DNA of 64,000 nucleotides from Anaerosporomusa subterranea (GCF_001611555.1 NZ_LSGP01000006.1:1-64000); one strand, 5' to 3'; shown: positions 26,108-35,119, counted from the first letter of the stretch. Numbers and translations are program-made. Notes: generated from the letters alone by a model not told the origin.

Positions 26108-26620
26108 TTAGCTAAAGATTCTCGCCCAAAGTGATTTCTTTTTGTTTTTTTCTGCTATTGCCCTTAAACGCTCGTCCACTAATTGAAAGTGATTATTTAA
26201 AGCTAGGCCTTGAGTATCTATTCGTTCTGTAAGAATATCTATAGTTTCTTTAGCCTCTCGCAACTCTTCTTTAAGTTCTGCTTTTGTTTCTTGCAACTCT
26301 TCTTTAATCTTTGTCGTCTGTTCTTGCAAAGCTCGGCTCATCGCTTTGTTTGCAGCATTTTGCATAAGCCTTTGCATCGCCTGTTCAAGCTCTGCAACAG
26401 TAACTTGCCTAGCCATAGGCACAATAACTTCCCCAGCCATAGGCACAGCTTCTTTTATCTCTATTGCTTTATTAAACTGAAATTCTGGTAGCCGCCACTC
26501 TTCGCCGTAAGCTCCTACTACCTTTTCCGCTTGGTATTCTCCAGATTTTATTCTCCTGCGTATAGTATCTTTAGAAACACCTAGTAATTGAGCTACTTGA
26601 TCTATGCTTAAATCACCCAA
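26108..26620 (-). CDS. excisionase/MerR-like HTH protein with coiled-coil tail
   Basis: Starts with TTG at 26620, 8 bases after AGGGAGG. The 170-residue product has an N-terminal helix-turn-helix (IDQVAQLLGVSKDTIRRRIKSGEY) of the excisionase type, a short linker repeating VPMA, and a long coiled coil (about 75-160, KEELQETKAELKEELREAKE). This build resembles plasmid or phage regulators that bind DNA and multimerise. A perfect 14-bp palindrome (26635-26648) sits immediately upstream and may be its operator. It may be a leftover of the integrated element. Confidence 0.75.
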   Translation of the reverse strand: MGDLSIDQVAQLLGVSKDTIRRRIKSGEYQAEKVVGAYGEEWRLPEFQFNKAIEIKEAVPMAGEVIVPMARQVTVAELEQAMQRLMQNAANKAMSRALQEQTTKIKEELQETKAELKEELREAKETIDILTERIDTQGLALNNHFQLVDERLRAIAEKNKKKSLWARIFS

Positions 26621-26634
26621 TGTCTAATCCTCCC

Positions 26635-26648
26635 TATGCAATTGCATA
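26635..26648. promoter_or_regulatory. palindrome upstream of the HTH gene (candidate operator)
   Basis: TATGCAATTGCATA is a perfect 14-bp palindrome just upstream of, and touching, the ribosome site of the HTH coiled-coil gene. Partial repeats (TATATGCA, GCATGTGCAAT) follow at 26699-26719. Position suggests autoregulation; this is inference. Confidence 0.45.
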
Positions 26649-26744
26649 TACATTCTGCATACCGTCCGCAAACACTATATGAATTCTCGCCAGACAGTAT
26701 ATGCACCTGCATGTGCAATGAAAAAAAGGGCACACTGTTACAAA

Positions 26745-26777
26745 AATAAAATGCCCCTGGTGTTAGGGCATTTTATT
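26745..26777. terminator. bidirectional terminator
   Basis: AATAAAATGCCC pairs perfectly with GGGCATTTTATT around a 9-base loop, with A/T-rich flanks on both sides. It lies downstream of the YjcZ-like gene on the minus strand. Confidence 0.75.
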
Positions 26778-26841
26778 GAAGGAGGCACTTGAAAATAATC
26801 AAGAATGGGGCAGTTTCGATTTTCCCAGTGACATAAAATTA

Positions 26842-26958
26842 TCAGATTGAACAAGAATCGAAGTCATCAAAGCTGAAAAGCAGAAGTATGATGATAATGA
26901 TGATGATAATCGCACTTCCACTTCCGCCAAATCCGCATCCGCCAAAGCCACGGCCCAT
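26842..26958 (-). CDS. YjcZ-like small glycine-rich membrane protein
   Basis: A 38-codon gene with ATG at 26958 behind a strong AGGAGGTG. The product opens with a glycine-rich segment (MGRGFGGCGFGGSGS), continues with eight isoleucines and three leucines, and ends in a short acidic tail with a cysteine. This glycine-then-hydrophobic build is that of YjcZ/SscA-type proteins of spore formers, some of which are spore-coat or forespore components. It has its own terminator at 26745. Exact role unknown. Confidence 0.75.
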   Translation of the reverse strand: MGRGFGGCGFGGSGSAIIIIIIIILLLFSFDDFDSCSI

Positions 26959-27099
26959 AAAACACACCTCCTAGCTAGATATAATTCATAATATGCTGAA
27001 TGAAAGAAAACGGTTACGATATAGAAAAACCGCCCACCGGTGAAGTGAATCCTGGCTAAGGAGACGAATTAGAAACCCTATGCGTAGAATTAATCAAGA

Positions 27100-27545
27100 C
27101 TACGCACACTGGCACCGTTTCTCATGCGGTGTCAGTTTTGTTTTTAGATGGCAACGCTCGTAGTCGTAGTAATGAATATACTGTTCAATCGCTTCTCGGG
27201 CTTCGTCGATGGTAGTGAACTTACGTCGCTGTATCCATTCAGTCTTCAGCATGCCGCAGAAGTTCTCCATACAGGCGTTATCTAAGCAATTGCCTCGTCT
27301 TGACATTGATATACTCTTGGGTCAGGCGAAAATACGTGTGAGAGATGTATTGGAAGCCTTGGTCGCTGTGGAGTACTAGTCCATCGGCGGCCTTATCTTT
27401 TTGTAGCGCATCTTTAATTGTCCTGGTTACAAGATTGATGCTTTATTCTGTTCCAAGTCTATGACTAATAATAAGGCCATCGTATAAATCTTTGATTGCC
27501 GGGTAAAAGACGCCTTGTTCCGTGTGTATATTGGATAACTTGGTC
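27100..27545 (-). pseudogene. IS3-family transposase OrfB, decayed 3' part
   Basis: The last 68 residues (MSRRGNCLDNACMENFCGMLK...) are the C-terminal rve core of an IS3/IS150-type OrfB, including the glutamate of the DDE triad region and YIHYYD.ERCH. Upstream on the same strand HSDQGFQYTS and TEQGVFY can be read, but in shifted frames and with a stop. The 5' half and OrfA are absent. It is an inactive insertion sequence. Confidence 0.85.
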
Positions 27546-28182
27546 TGCTATCGCTCTATTCTTCTTCATTAACATAATCCTCTCACCGAATCTATGCTTA
27601 TCTCATTTTTACTACATTTTGCACTATATTTGGAGAGTTTTGGGTATAAAAAAGACTGCCGTCAATACTTTGTCGGCAGTTTGAGATGCAATGCATATTG
27701 CATTTTTTTGTCTGGTTGTAAATAAATATACGAATAAAATTAATAAATAAACAAGAAGATTACTTATAATAGTGATTACAGAATGTACGCATTCTTGTGA
27801 AAATCTGAACGTACACTATGTGATAAACTTAACTTTTCAAGACTATAGATATTTATAAACATCCGTGTTATTATGGTAAACATATTGTACGTTCTACTGG
27901 CTAAACAGCATACGCTATTGGTATGGCATTTGCAATATATGCCTTCCGGCTATGAGCGAACCGCTTATATATGTGTTTGTGCTAAAAATATAGCTATGAT
28001 GCATACATCTAACGCAGCTTATACTTAAACGGATGTATGCTGATAGTTTTTCAATATATATGCAATTCTTACTATTATAAAAACTGTCGTTCCTTAGTAC
28101 GGATTGTTGCAAACAATTGAATAGTTGTCAGTTGAGAAAAACTTAGTTTTCAAGTACGTTGTTGTAAAAGAAGGAGGAACTT
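27546..28182. other. AT-rich region upstream of the dicarboxylate carrier
   Basis: No gene found. Contains a weak hairpin ACTGCCG/CGGCAGT (27656-27680) and GCATACATC/GATGTATGC (28001-28040). The latter is about 140 bases ahead of the carrier gene and might be a regulatory structure. Confidence 0.4.
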
Positions 28183-29529
28183 ATGTTAATTTTGTTAGGT
28201 TTTATCGTTTTAATGGGATGTCTTGTAGTCGGTGTCCGGAAGGGCGGTTTGGGATTAGCCGCAGTGTCTGGCATTGGATTAATTATTTTTATTTTTGGAA
28301 TGGGCTTGAAACCAGGGAACCCACCGGTTGATGTTATGCTAACCATTATGGCAGTTGTTACCTGTTCAGGTTTTTTACAGGCGTCTAAAGGCTTGGATGT
28401 TATGCTTAAATATGCTGAAATGTTTTTGCGCAGTAATCCAAAGTATATTACAATTTTGGCGCCTATTACCACATGGTTCTTAACTGTATTGTGCGGTACC
28501 GGTCATGTAGTGTACGCAATGTTCCCAGTTATTTATGATATTGCTATTAAGCAAAATATTCGTCCGGAGCGCCCGATGGCCTCAGCTTCTGTTGCATCGC
28601 AGATGGGGGTTTGTGCCTCCCCAGCTTCAGTAGCAGTTGTTTCTGCAGTGGCTATACTTGCTGCCACGTCACATCCTTTTGGCGTAATGCAAATTCTTTC
28701 TATTTCTATTCCCGCCTCATTGTGCGGTGCTTTTGCCGCTGGATTGTGGAGTTTGAATCGGGGCAAGGATTTAGAGAAGGATCCAGAATTTCTTGCTATG
28801 ATTGCTGACCCTGAGAAAAAAGCATTTGTGTATGGCGAAATAGAGGGACAAAATCTGGCAAACAAAACTTTGCCTGCAAGCGCCTACAGAGCGGCTGGTA
28901 TTTTTCTGCTTGGAATCGTAGCAATCGCGATCTTTGGCAGTTTCCCGCAACTTTTACCTCATTTCCCTAATGCTAAAGGAGTCTTGAAACCGCTCTCTAT
29001 GACACCGACAATTCAACTATTGATGCTTGCGATTGCGACGCTAATTATGCTTTTCTGCAATGTAAAAGCATCTGATGTTGCTTCTGGTTCCGTATTTAAG
29101 TCAGGAATGGTTGCCATTGTCTCGGTATATGGTGTTGCCTGGATGGCAGATACCTATTTTAGCGCTTACCTTCCAATTATGAAAAAGACTCTTAGCGAAG
29201 TAGTCTTGGCATATCCTTGGATGTATGCGGTTGTGTTATTTTTGGTTTCCAAGCTTATTAATTCCCAGGCAGCTGCAGTTACAGTAATTGTGCCTATGGC
29301 GCTTAGTGTGGGGGTAGATCCATTGCTTATTGTGGGCTTTATGCCTGCCTGCTATGGCTACTTTGTTTTACCGACATATCCCTCAGATCTTGCCTGCATC
29401 GGATTTGACCGTTCTGGCACTACCAGAATCGGTAAATATATTATAAACCACAGCTTTATAATGCCTGGGCTAATAGGTGTCGCAACAGGGTGTTTTGTAG
29501 GGTATATACTAGTGCATTTAATTTATTGA
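28183..29529 (+). CDS. anaerobic C4-dicarboxylate transporter, DcuA/DcuB family
   Basis: The 448-residue product starts behind AAGGAGG and is an almost continuous series of about 10-12 membrane segments with the Dcu patterns GTGHVVYAMFPVIYD near 105 and RPERPMASASVASQMG near 128, and the C-terminal YPSDLACIGFDRSGTTRIGKY. Dcu carriers exchange fumarate or aspartate for succinate during anaerobic growth. Length matches the family. It is single, bounded on the right by remnant R3. No adjacent fumarase, aspartase or sensor gene is present. Confidence 0.88.
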   Translation: MLILLGFIVLMGCLVVGVRKGGLGLAAVSGIGLIIFIFGMGLKPGNPPVDVMLTIMAVVTCSGFLQASKGLDVMLKYAEMFLRSNPKYITILAPITTWFLTVLCGTGHVVYAMFPVIYDIAIKQNIRPERPMASASVASQMGVCASPASVAVVSAVAILAATSHPFGVMQILSISIPASLCGAFAAGLWSLNRGKDLEKDPEFLAMIADPEKKAFVYGEIEGQNLANKTLPASAYRAAGIFLLGIVAIAIFGSFPQLLPHFPNAKGVLKPLSMTPTIQLLMLAIATLIMLFCNVKASDVASGSVFKSGMVAIVSVYGVAWMADTYFSAYLPIMKKTLSEVVLAYPWMYAVVLFLVSKLINSQAAAVTVIVPMALSVGVDPLLIVGFMPACYGYFVLPTYPSDLACIGFDRSGTTRIGKYIINHSFIMPGLIGVATGCFVGYILVHLIY

Positions 29530-29624
29530 TTTATCCTTCACATGTAAGTCCCCAAAAGGAGCCTTCGGCTTAGTAAATGTAGAACAAGCGATGCGTAAGT
29601 GCTAATCATTGGTAGTAATGCAAA

Positions 29625-29656
29625 AAGGATCCGTAAGCTAACTGCTTACGGATCCT
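29625..29656 (-). terminator. hairpin beside tRNA-Arg remnant R3
   Basis: AAGGATCCGTAAG and CTTACGGATCCTT pair perfectly; TTTT follows on the minus strand. It lies 12 bases beyond the CCA-side end of R3. Confidence 0.7.
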
Positions 29657-29666
29657 TAATTTATAT

Positions 29667-29699
29667 ATGGTGCGCTCGGGAGGACTCGAACCACCGTCA
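29667..29699 (-). repeat. tRNA-Arg(CCT) 3'-end remnant R3 (candidate att site)
   Basis: Reads TGGTGCGCTCGGGAGGACTC.. on the plus strand, matching the intact tRNA through the T-arm with two substitutions before diverging. The 5' half is absent. Confidence 0.78.
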
Positions 29700-29735
29700 T
29701 ACTACTTAAGCGGCAAGTAAGCAAAATCAAAACAA

Positions 29736-29766
29736 AAGACTTCAAGAGCAATCCTCTTGAAGTCTT
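29736..29766 (-). terminator. terminator of the dapB-like gene
   Basis: AAGACTTCAAGAG and CTCTTGAAGTCTT pair perfectly; on the minus strand TTTTGTTTTG follows. Located 78 bases after the gene. Confidence 0.75.
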
Positions 29767-29843
29767 AGAAAAAATCTCTGGTAGATCAGGTAACTAGCAC
29801 TAACACTGTTTCACCTGAAACCATACAGCGTTCACCTTCTTGT

Positions 29844-30674
29844 TTAGGCATAGACACTAGCAGTGCCCTTTTTATTCGAGCTGAGTGGTATTTGCTCGCC
29901 AGTATAACTATTACCCATCAAACCATAGACATCTTTCATCTCATACACGCCTTTTCGCCCGTAAATGAAGCAAGCAGCTCTATATGCGCCCTCTGCGTAT
30001 GCGGTACGCGAAAACGCAGTATGAGTAATTTCGATTTGATCATACTTCCCACAAACTAATACTTTATGACGTCCCGTAATATCGCCTGCCCGGATGGAAT
30101 GAATCGGGACTAAATCATTATGTTCGCCCGACTTCTCAAATACCTTTTTAATGGCCGAAGCTATCTTTTCCGCTGTGCCTGACGGACTATCTTTTTTATT
30201 CTTATGATTTTCATCAATGACCTGGAAGTCATAATCAGAAAGTAGTCCCGCTGCAATTTGAGCCATTTTAAGCAAGACATTGACTCCCAAAGTGATGTTC
30301 GGAGCAATTGCCACCCCAATTTCCCCTTTTCGAGCTAAAACCTTTATCCGCTTTATATCCATCTGGCTATAATCACTAACAGCGGTTACCACATTTACCT
30401 TACACTTTGCCAGAGTGGACAAATGATCCCTAAGAAATTTAGGTGAAGAAAAGTCGATTAGTATATCTGGTTTATAGATATTTAATTTCTCTTCAAGATT
30501 TGCTGTAGTCTCAATCGTAATACCCATATACGGCCTATGTAAAACCTCACCTAAATCCATGCCGGCATTATGACTATTTTCCCGGCATAAAACCATTGAG
30601 AGCACATTTTTATTAAAAAGATATTCAGACACAATTTTCCCAGTCGTGCCTAACCCAATCAATGCAACTTTCAT
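29844..30674 (-). CDS. 4-hydroxy-tetrahydrodipicolinate reductase-like protein
   Basis: The 276-residue product has an N-terminal Rossmann fold (VALIGLGTTGKIV) and the DapB landmarks DSPSGTA near residue 162 and SIRAGDITGRH near 195. In classic DapB the first is preceded by E(L)HH; here the sequence is ENHKNKKDSPSGTA, so one of the two conserved histidines is replaced. DapB reduces dihydrodipicolinate in lysine and diaminopimelate synthesis. It is alone between remnants R3 and R4, far from any lysine operon, so it may be a paralog with a different substrate. Shine-Dalgarno AAGGAGG. Confidence 0.8.
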   Translation of the reverse strand: MKVALIGLGTTGKIVSEYLFNKNVLSMVLCRENSHNAGMDLGEVLHRPYMGITIETTANLEEKLNIYKPDILIDFSSPKFLRDHLSTLAKCKVNVVTAVSDYSQMDIKRIKVLARKGEIGVAIAPNITLGVNVLLKMAQIAAGLLSDYDFQVIDENHKNKKDSPSGTAEKIASAIKKVFEKSGEHNDLVPIHSIRAGDITGRHKVLVCGKYDQIEITHTAFSRTAYAEGAYRAACFIYGRKGVYEMKDVYGLMGNSYTGEQIPLSSNKKGTASVYA

Positions 30675-30829
30675 ACGAGTACCTCCTTGATCAACTTACA
30701 ACTTCATGATAACACCAGAGTTGTAAATGGTCAAGTTGGGGAATCTGTTTACAGACATCCTTTATATTCCAAATGTCTTATCTCAATAACGTCCCTACAA
30801 TACAGACATCATCCCCCAGAAAAGCAAGC

Positions 30830-30858
30830 GGCTCCGTAGATCAAATGTCTACGGAGCC
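30830..30858 (-). terminator. hairpin beside tRNA-Arg remnant R4
   Basis: GGCTCCGTAGA and TCTACGGAGCC pair perfectly around TCAAATG, almost identical to the hairpin beside R1. Confidence 0.6.
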
Positions 30859-30868
30859 TTACAATCAT

Positions 30869-30918
30869 ATGGTGCGCCCGGGAGGACTCGAACCACCGGG
30901 TTTAGGAATGCGCTTCTT
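30869..30918 (-). repeat. tRNA-Arg(CCT) 3'-half remnant R4 (candidate att site)
   Basis: Reads TGGTGCGCCCGGGAGGACTC.. and is identical to the intact tRNA through the T-arm, then skips six bases and resumes at GTTTAGGAA of the anticodon loop before diverging. It marks the left boundary of the 6.4-kb segment that ends at the intact tRNA. Confidence 0.82.
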
Positions 30919-31160
30919 AGACTTGCACCAAGTTGCTCACAGCAGCGTAATTACTGAATTACGCCCCTTTTATTTTGCGTATTATTGCGGTGAAAATATC
31001 ATATTTTCCGTGAGTTTCACGGCAAATCCGAGGGGATTTTTCATCTCCGGTCGAAGAGCTTCTAGGCCCAATACCGCATTCTCTCGTGTTGTCAAACTAG
31101 CCCTAAAGGATGATGTACTATAGTGGATTTCTTAGAGAGAATACGGCTAGCATAAGCGAC

Positions 31161-32684
31161 CTACATCATAGCGCCGTGACACTTTTTAAACTTTACTCCG
31201 CTGCCACATGGACAAGGATCATTACGCCCAGGATTTTCCATAGCAATCTTCTCCAAAATATCTGGCTGTAATCTAGCATGAATGTATTGCATTGGATCTT
31301 GAGAGTTCTGTTGTAATTTTTTTAGAATTCCTATCATGTGAAGCTCGGCGGCATGAGATGCCATTTCAGATGTCCATTCTGTGGCGTCAAGATAAATCAT
31401 ATCTTCAGACCGTTGCTCGATATCTTTAGGTTCTATTCCTATACCAATTATGTGTTCACTATTGGGATAGAGGTGTTTCGTAACCACGCAATACTTAGAA
31501 AGCATCGACCGTCTGCGTTTTCTATAGTCTAGCGGGGTTTCTCCCTCCTCTAACCCAACAACAAGGAATACATAGCTTGGTTCGGCCGGCGTCCTTGACA
31601 CAACGACGCGAGCGCTACAATATACGTTTTCATCTTTTGGTGCTCGTACTAACTGACCTAACAAAGCAAGAGACAAAGTTTGCCTCCGATTCCGATGTTC
31701 CGCTGAAAGAAATCTTAGTAACGTCTCTTGGTACTTAGGGCTTGAGTCCTCCACTTCGTACAGGGAGCCATCTAATGTATGGAATGCAAATGTATCTATT
31801 AACTTATCCCAAGAGCAACTTGGCCTTCGCCATTCTTGCATCGCATACCAATCAGGGCTAGAAGTAAGTTCAACCCACAACCCCTCCGCAAGCACTAATC
31901 CTGGTTCCGCTTGCGGAGGTTGGTATGATGGAATAACGAACGTAAAGTCACCCTGTTCATTCCATGACTGCATATAGAAGGCTAGCAACTCCTCTTCTCC
32001 GGCTGCGCTTTGAAAGCGACGCGAAGTAACGAACCGTTCTTTTTCTGTTAAATACCGTATTAGATCTGGAGCCGTGTCCAGAGTATTAAGCACTATTTCA
32101 GTAGTAACGTCATCAAGTACATGTACATATTCACCAAAATGTGCGAGCGCTCCAACGGAAAATGGCGAAAGATTCTCACCTTTGTCCAGCATTAACTGCT
32201 CCATCCATGAGGAAACTAACATCAAGCTTCCACTACCGCCATAATGCTGTCGGCAACGTACACCAGCCCCCCTAGCGACTGCAATTAAATGAAATTTCAT
32301 GCGATCAGAGGGCGGCAATTGGATTGGGAACGGCTCCGAGCAACTTCGGTCGATGAACAAACGGCTCGGATACTGTTTGATCCATCTCTTAGCCCCTAGC
32401 AGTTGATCTACCGATTTCTTGATAGCACTCCTATACCATCGACCCCAATCGACCTCCAAAGAACCCGTATTAGGAAAGGCACACGATTTATCTGAGAATA
32501 TAATTATATGCTCACCAAAAACAGCAATTGCATCGCATACTTCCTTACCATCAGAACTATTATTTTTCTTTCCCTGGTCACGAAATAAATTAGAGTATGT
32601 CCACAATGAAAGAAATGATTTATGGCATAAGACATTCAGCAGTCGCTCGCTTTCATTTAATCCGTCTGACTTGAGTATTCCCAT
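31161..32684 (-). CDS. SEC-C motif protein with possible nuclease-like N-terminus
   Basis: The start at 32684 (MGILKSDG) lies 6 bases after AAGGAGA; the frame runs on to 32714. The product is 507 residues. The C-terminus is a SEC-C zinc motif (NDPCPCGSGVKFKKCHG). Near residues 45-100 the pattern E.CDAIA...IIIFSDK...W..WYR.AI.KS..QL.GA..WI resembles the core of a PD-(D/E)XK-like nuclease, though this is a reading by eye. The middle 350 residues match nothing I recognise. It is the leftmost of the defence-like genes in the R4-to-tRNA segment, separated by 630 bases from the next. Confidence 0.7.
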   Translation of the reverse strand: MGILKSDGLNESERLLNVLCHKSFLSLWTYSNLFRDQGKKNNSSDGKEVCDAIAVFGEHIIIFSDKSCAFPNTGSLEVDWGRWYRSAIKKSVDQLLGAKRWIKQYPSRLFIDRSCSEPFPIQLPPSDRMKFHLIAVARGAGVRCRQHYGGSGSLMLVSSWMEQLMLDKGENLSPFSVGALAHFGEYVHVLDDVTTEIVLNTLDTAPDLIRYLTEKERFVTSRRFQSAAGEEELLAFYMQSWNEQGDFTFVIPSYQPPQAEPGLVLAEGLWVELTSSPDWYAMQEWRRPSCSWDKLIDTFAFHTLDGSLYEVEDSSPKYQETLLRFLSAEHRNRRQTLSLALLGQLVRAPKDENVYCSARVVVSRTPAEPSYVFLVVGLEEGETPLDYRKRRRSMLSKYCVVTKHLYPNSEHIIGIGIEPKDIEQRSEDMIYLDATEWTSEMASHAAELHMIGILKKLQQNSQDPMQYIHARLQPDILEKIAMENPGRNDPCPCGSGVKFKKCHGAMM

Positions 32685-33315
32685 GCGCTTCTCCTTTGTT
32701 CTTCGTGTTAACATTTACTACTAATAGCAATCGTTTTCGTGGACTTCTGAACGGTTCTGATATCCTTTTCATATCTTCAATATTAAGCTTATAATACCTC
32801 CTGGATTTCCCAAACAGACCAGCGACGCTAGATACATTGCTGGTAGCTTAGATACTGGGTACAACTTTCTAGAAAGGATTGATTCCCTAACAAAAGCAAA
32901 GAGAAACTTATTAGATTTTGGTCTACTTCTGACACCAATGTACTCCCCTCTTTTATACTCCAAATATGACCAAGTAAAGACGTAGTTATTATACTAATAA
33001 ATTTTTCAAGTTCTCCCCATGTTACACAGGCTTCTTCCCACACAACTGCGGGATCATGGCAGGGGATGACTTTAAGTCATTTAACACCCGCACAGGCCGT
33101 AAGAAAAAAATAATTTAGTCTAAAAAAGTAAGGAGAGCGATATTTAATCGCTCTCCTTTATTGATTAGGATGAGTCACTGTTATTATTTGATCAATAATG
33201 CGGAAACAATTGGGAGAAACCTGCGCTTCGTAACCAAAATGCTTTCGCTCATGTATAAATTTCAAAAATACAAGAATGACTTTATAACAAAAAAGAGATG
33301 GATTACTCCACTCTT
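32685..33315. other. region without a supported gene
   Basis: Two overlapping minus-strand frames (32769-32963 and 32828-33043) lack ribosome sites and similarity. A bidirectional hairpin, AAGGAGAGCGAT/ATCGCTCTCCTT, lies at 33130-33158. An eroded gene is possible. Confidence 0.4.
33130..33159. terminator. bidirectional terminator
   Basis: AAGGAGAGCGAT pairs with ATCGCTCTCCTT around a 5-base loop, with A and T tracts outside. It probably ends the DUF6236-like transcript about 160 bases downstream of its stop. Confidence 0.75.
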
Positions 33316-34371
33316 TTAATTAGGAAGCCTATATGACTTTCTCTGTGCATAAACAGCATAAGCCATTGAGTGCGACCTATTATTACGAAACTGATTTTTT
33401 AACTTTTCCCAAAACTGAGCTACTCCAAATGCACCAGAAGCAAGACTATAAGGGTTACTATTCATGACCCCATCAGCTATTGAAGACCCGATACTACCGA
33501 CTGTACAGATAGTCTCAAATGTAACTTTAGGCAGTCCGTTTTCTCCCATCCTGCGCGCTAATTCATCTTTCTCCTCAGAAACATCCTCGATAAAACCTTC
33601 AATCTTCTCGTTTGCCTCTCTAAAAGGCAACTCTTCGATGCTTCCTAAAAATCTCTCAATACGTTTTCTGAATCGTTTAAGTTCATCATTATACTTTTCT
33701 TTGAATTCTAAGATTTCACGAAAATCCTCTATCATAGTAGGGGCAGGGAGTATATCCTCTAATACCCTTGCACGTAGTCTACTTCGATTAGGAGGATAAA
33801 AGCCAAACGTTCCCCCACCAAAAGCACTTAACCCACCATATCGGTCAGTAATGGGCTGATAATTAGCTACACTACTAATACCTACTGCTAAATAAGTCAT
33901 GAAGTAACCAGCGATTTGCTTTTCAATATAATACCAGTTATCTTCTCCCTTAATTGCTAATTTACGTTCAATTAATTCTTCTAAAAGCGTAGATAGTTTT
34001 TCAGCATGAATCTCTTTATAATATCGCTTCAATACTGAATTACTGAGCTTGTCTTGATGAACTTGCTGAAAACCAAGTTTTCTTGCAGATTGTAATGGTC
34101 GAAGTGTACTACTAGTTCCGTGAGGTATTAAATCCAATAATTGAATAAAGTCGTCTTCAAATCTTTCAATTCTCCATGTATATTCCATAGGATTAATAAG
34201 ATTTACTAATCCATAGCTTAACAATTGCCTCATATGAGGTTGAAGTTTTTCAGGATTGTCGGCAAATTCCCTTGGAACAATACTTCCTACCCTATCCCAA
34301 TATAAAAGGGTTTGAATGAGCCAAGGTGTTTCAGGTATAGAAATGAAAGGAAAGTAAAGGGCATTTCGCAT
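33316..34371 (-). CDS. DUF6236-like protein
   Basis: ATG at 34371 lies 8 bases after AGGAG; a GTG three codons upstream is possible. The 351-residue product opens with RNALYFPFISIPETPWLI followed by YWDRVGSIVP, the hallmark of a family (DUF6236) scattered in bacterial accessory regions. The middle is helical and charged (about 220-290, with coiled-coil character) and a small-residue segment lies at 300-325. No catalytic motif recognised. It begins 33 bases after the end of the PD-(D/E)XK gene on the same strand, so the two are probably one operon and may act together. Confidence 0.6.
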   Translation of the reverse strand: MRNALYFPFISIPETPWLIQTLLYWDRVGSIVPREFADNPEKLQPHMRQLLSYGLVNLINPMEYTWRIERFEDDFIQLLDLIPHGTSSTLRPLQSARKLGFQQVHQDKLSNSVLKRYYKEIHAEKLSTLLEELIERKLAIKGEDNWYYIEKQIAGYFMTYLAVGISSVANYQPITDRYGGLSAFGGGTFGFYPPNRSRLRARVLEDILPAPTMIEDFREILEFKEKYNDELKRFRKRIERFLGSIEELPFREANEKIEGFIEDVSEEKDELARRMGENGLPKVTFETICTVGSIGSSIADGVMNSNPYSLASGAFGVAQFWEKLKNQFRNNRSHSMAYAVYAQRKSYRLPN

Positions 34372-34404
34372 AAAGATCACTCCTAAAAAGTAATAGCATC
34401 CTCT

Positions 34405-34890
34405 CTATTTATCCTTTATGTTCATTCTATCTATAATCAAATCCCATTTGCCAAGAAATTTTGCACCTTCATCGTTCAGTGACTTATCCACTCGCTCATT
34501 AACTAGATACCTATACAATCGTTCATTGTTACTACTGGTTGGAGTTAAGTCGTTTTTAGGGACAACAAAGAAATAGTTTCGATCCCACCAGTAGGCAACT
34601 ACGAAGTCGCATGATTCATATTCTTTCTCAGTTACAGTAAATTGTACGCGGCTGACATTTTTAAGGCTAGTAGTATATAATCGTTGCCTTGTTTTAACTT
34701 CAACTTTTATCTTGTCATTATTTTGAGGATTAAGCAACACCAGGTCGCATCCACTTTCACTTAGGTTTTGGTATACCTCCCACTCGCTATCCTTAACCAC
34801 CTTAACATACAGCATGAACAACGCAGACTTTTCTCCAATTTCCATCAATAAATGTTGCAGATCTTGAGAAAGTTTTTCCTTTCTTTCCAA
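34405..34890 (-). CDS. PD-(D/E)XK endonuclease-like protein
   Basis: Starts with TTG at 34890. The 161-residue product shows a restriction-endonuclease-like core: E20, D49 (GCDLVLL) and E64-V-K66 (VEVKTR), with alternating strands and helices around them. All presumed metal ligands are present. Such single-domain proteins bind or cut DNA and are frequent in defence islands. It is the upstream partner of the DUF6236-like gene. I cannot assign a named system. Confidence 0.65.
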   Translation of the reverse strand: MERKEKLSQDLQHLLMEIGEKSALFMLYVKVVKDSEWEVYQNLSESGCDLVLLNPQNNDKIKVEVKTRQRLYTTSLKNVSRVQFTVTEKEYESCDFVVAYWWDRNYFFVVPKNDLTPTSSNNERLYRYLVNERVDKSLNDEGAKFLGKWDLIIDRMNIKDK

Positions 34891-35119
34891 ACTAACACCA
34901 CCCTATTAGCTCCTTTCGACAGGTCTAATAATCTATCCTTTTACACTAGATAAAGCAAAAAGACCGCTGGACTTACCCCTGTCAGTAGACAATGTATAAT
35001 GACAAGTTATGAAACCTCTGCACCGTATTCAGCATCTAATTAAAATTCTGGAAGTGGACGAATTCGTGTTTTCACAGTCAGCGCAGCGTATCTTTAGTCT
35101 TAGCTATAATTGCAAAATC

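Larger units (their letters stand above)
26621..27099. other. region between HTH gene and IS3 remnant
   Basis: Holds the palindromic operator candidate, a bidirectional terminator, the YjcZ-like gene, and about 140 bases at its right end (26960-27099) in which I see nothing definite. Confidence 0.4.
29530..29843. other. intergenic region with tRNA remnant R3 and a dapB-side terminator
   Basis: Contains remnant R3, its hairpin and the terminator at 29736-29766, listed separately. Otherwise nothing evident. Confidence 0.4.
30675..31160. other. intergenic region with tRNA remnant R4
   Basis: Contains R4 and its hairpin, then 31016-31024 TTCACGGCA, a 9-mer that also occurs twice beside the intact tRNA-Arg (37229-37237, 37241-37249). 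CCGCATTCTCTC and GAGAGAATACGG (about 31075-31145) form a further imperfect inverted repeat. No gene seen. Confidence 0.45.

Noticed and set aside
22798-30918. Functional tRNA genes at the four remnants
   Set aside because: All lack the 5' half and D-arm; two have deletions inside the conserved part.
32769-33043. Small genes in the gap right of the SEC-C gene
   Set aside because: Two frames overlap on one strand, with no ribosome site and no protein-like pattern shared with any family I know.
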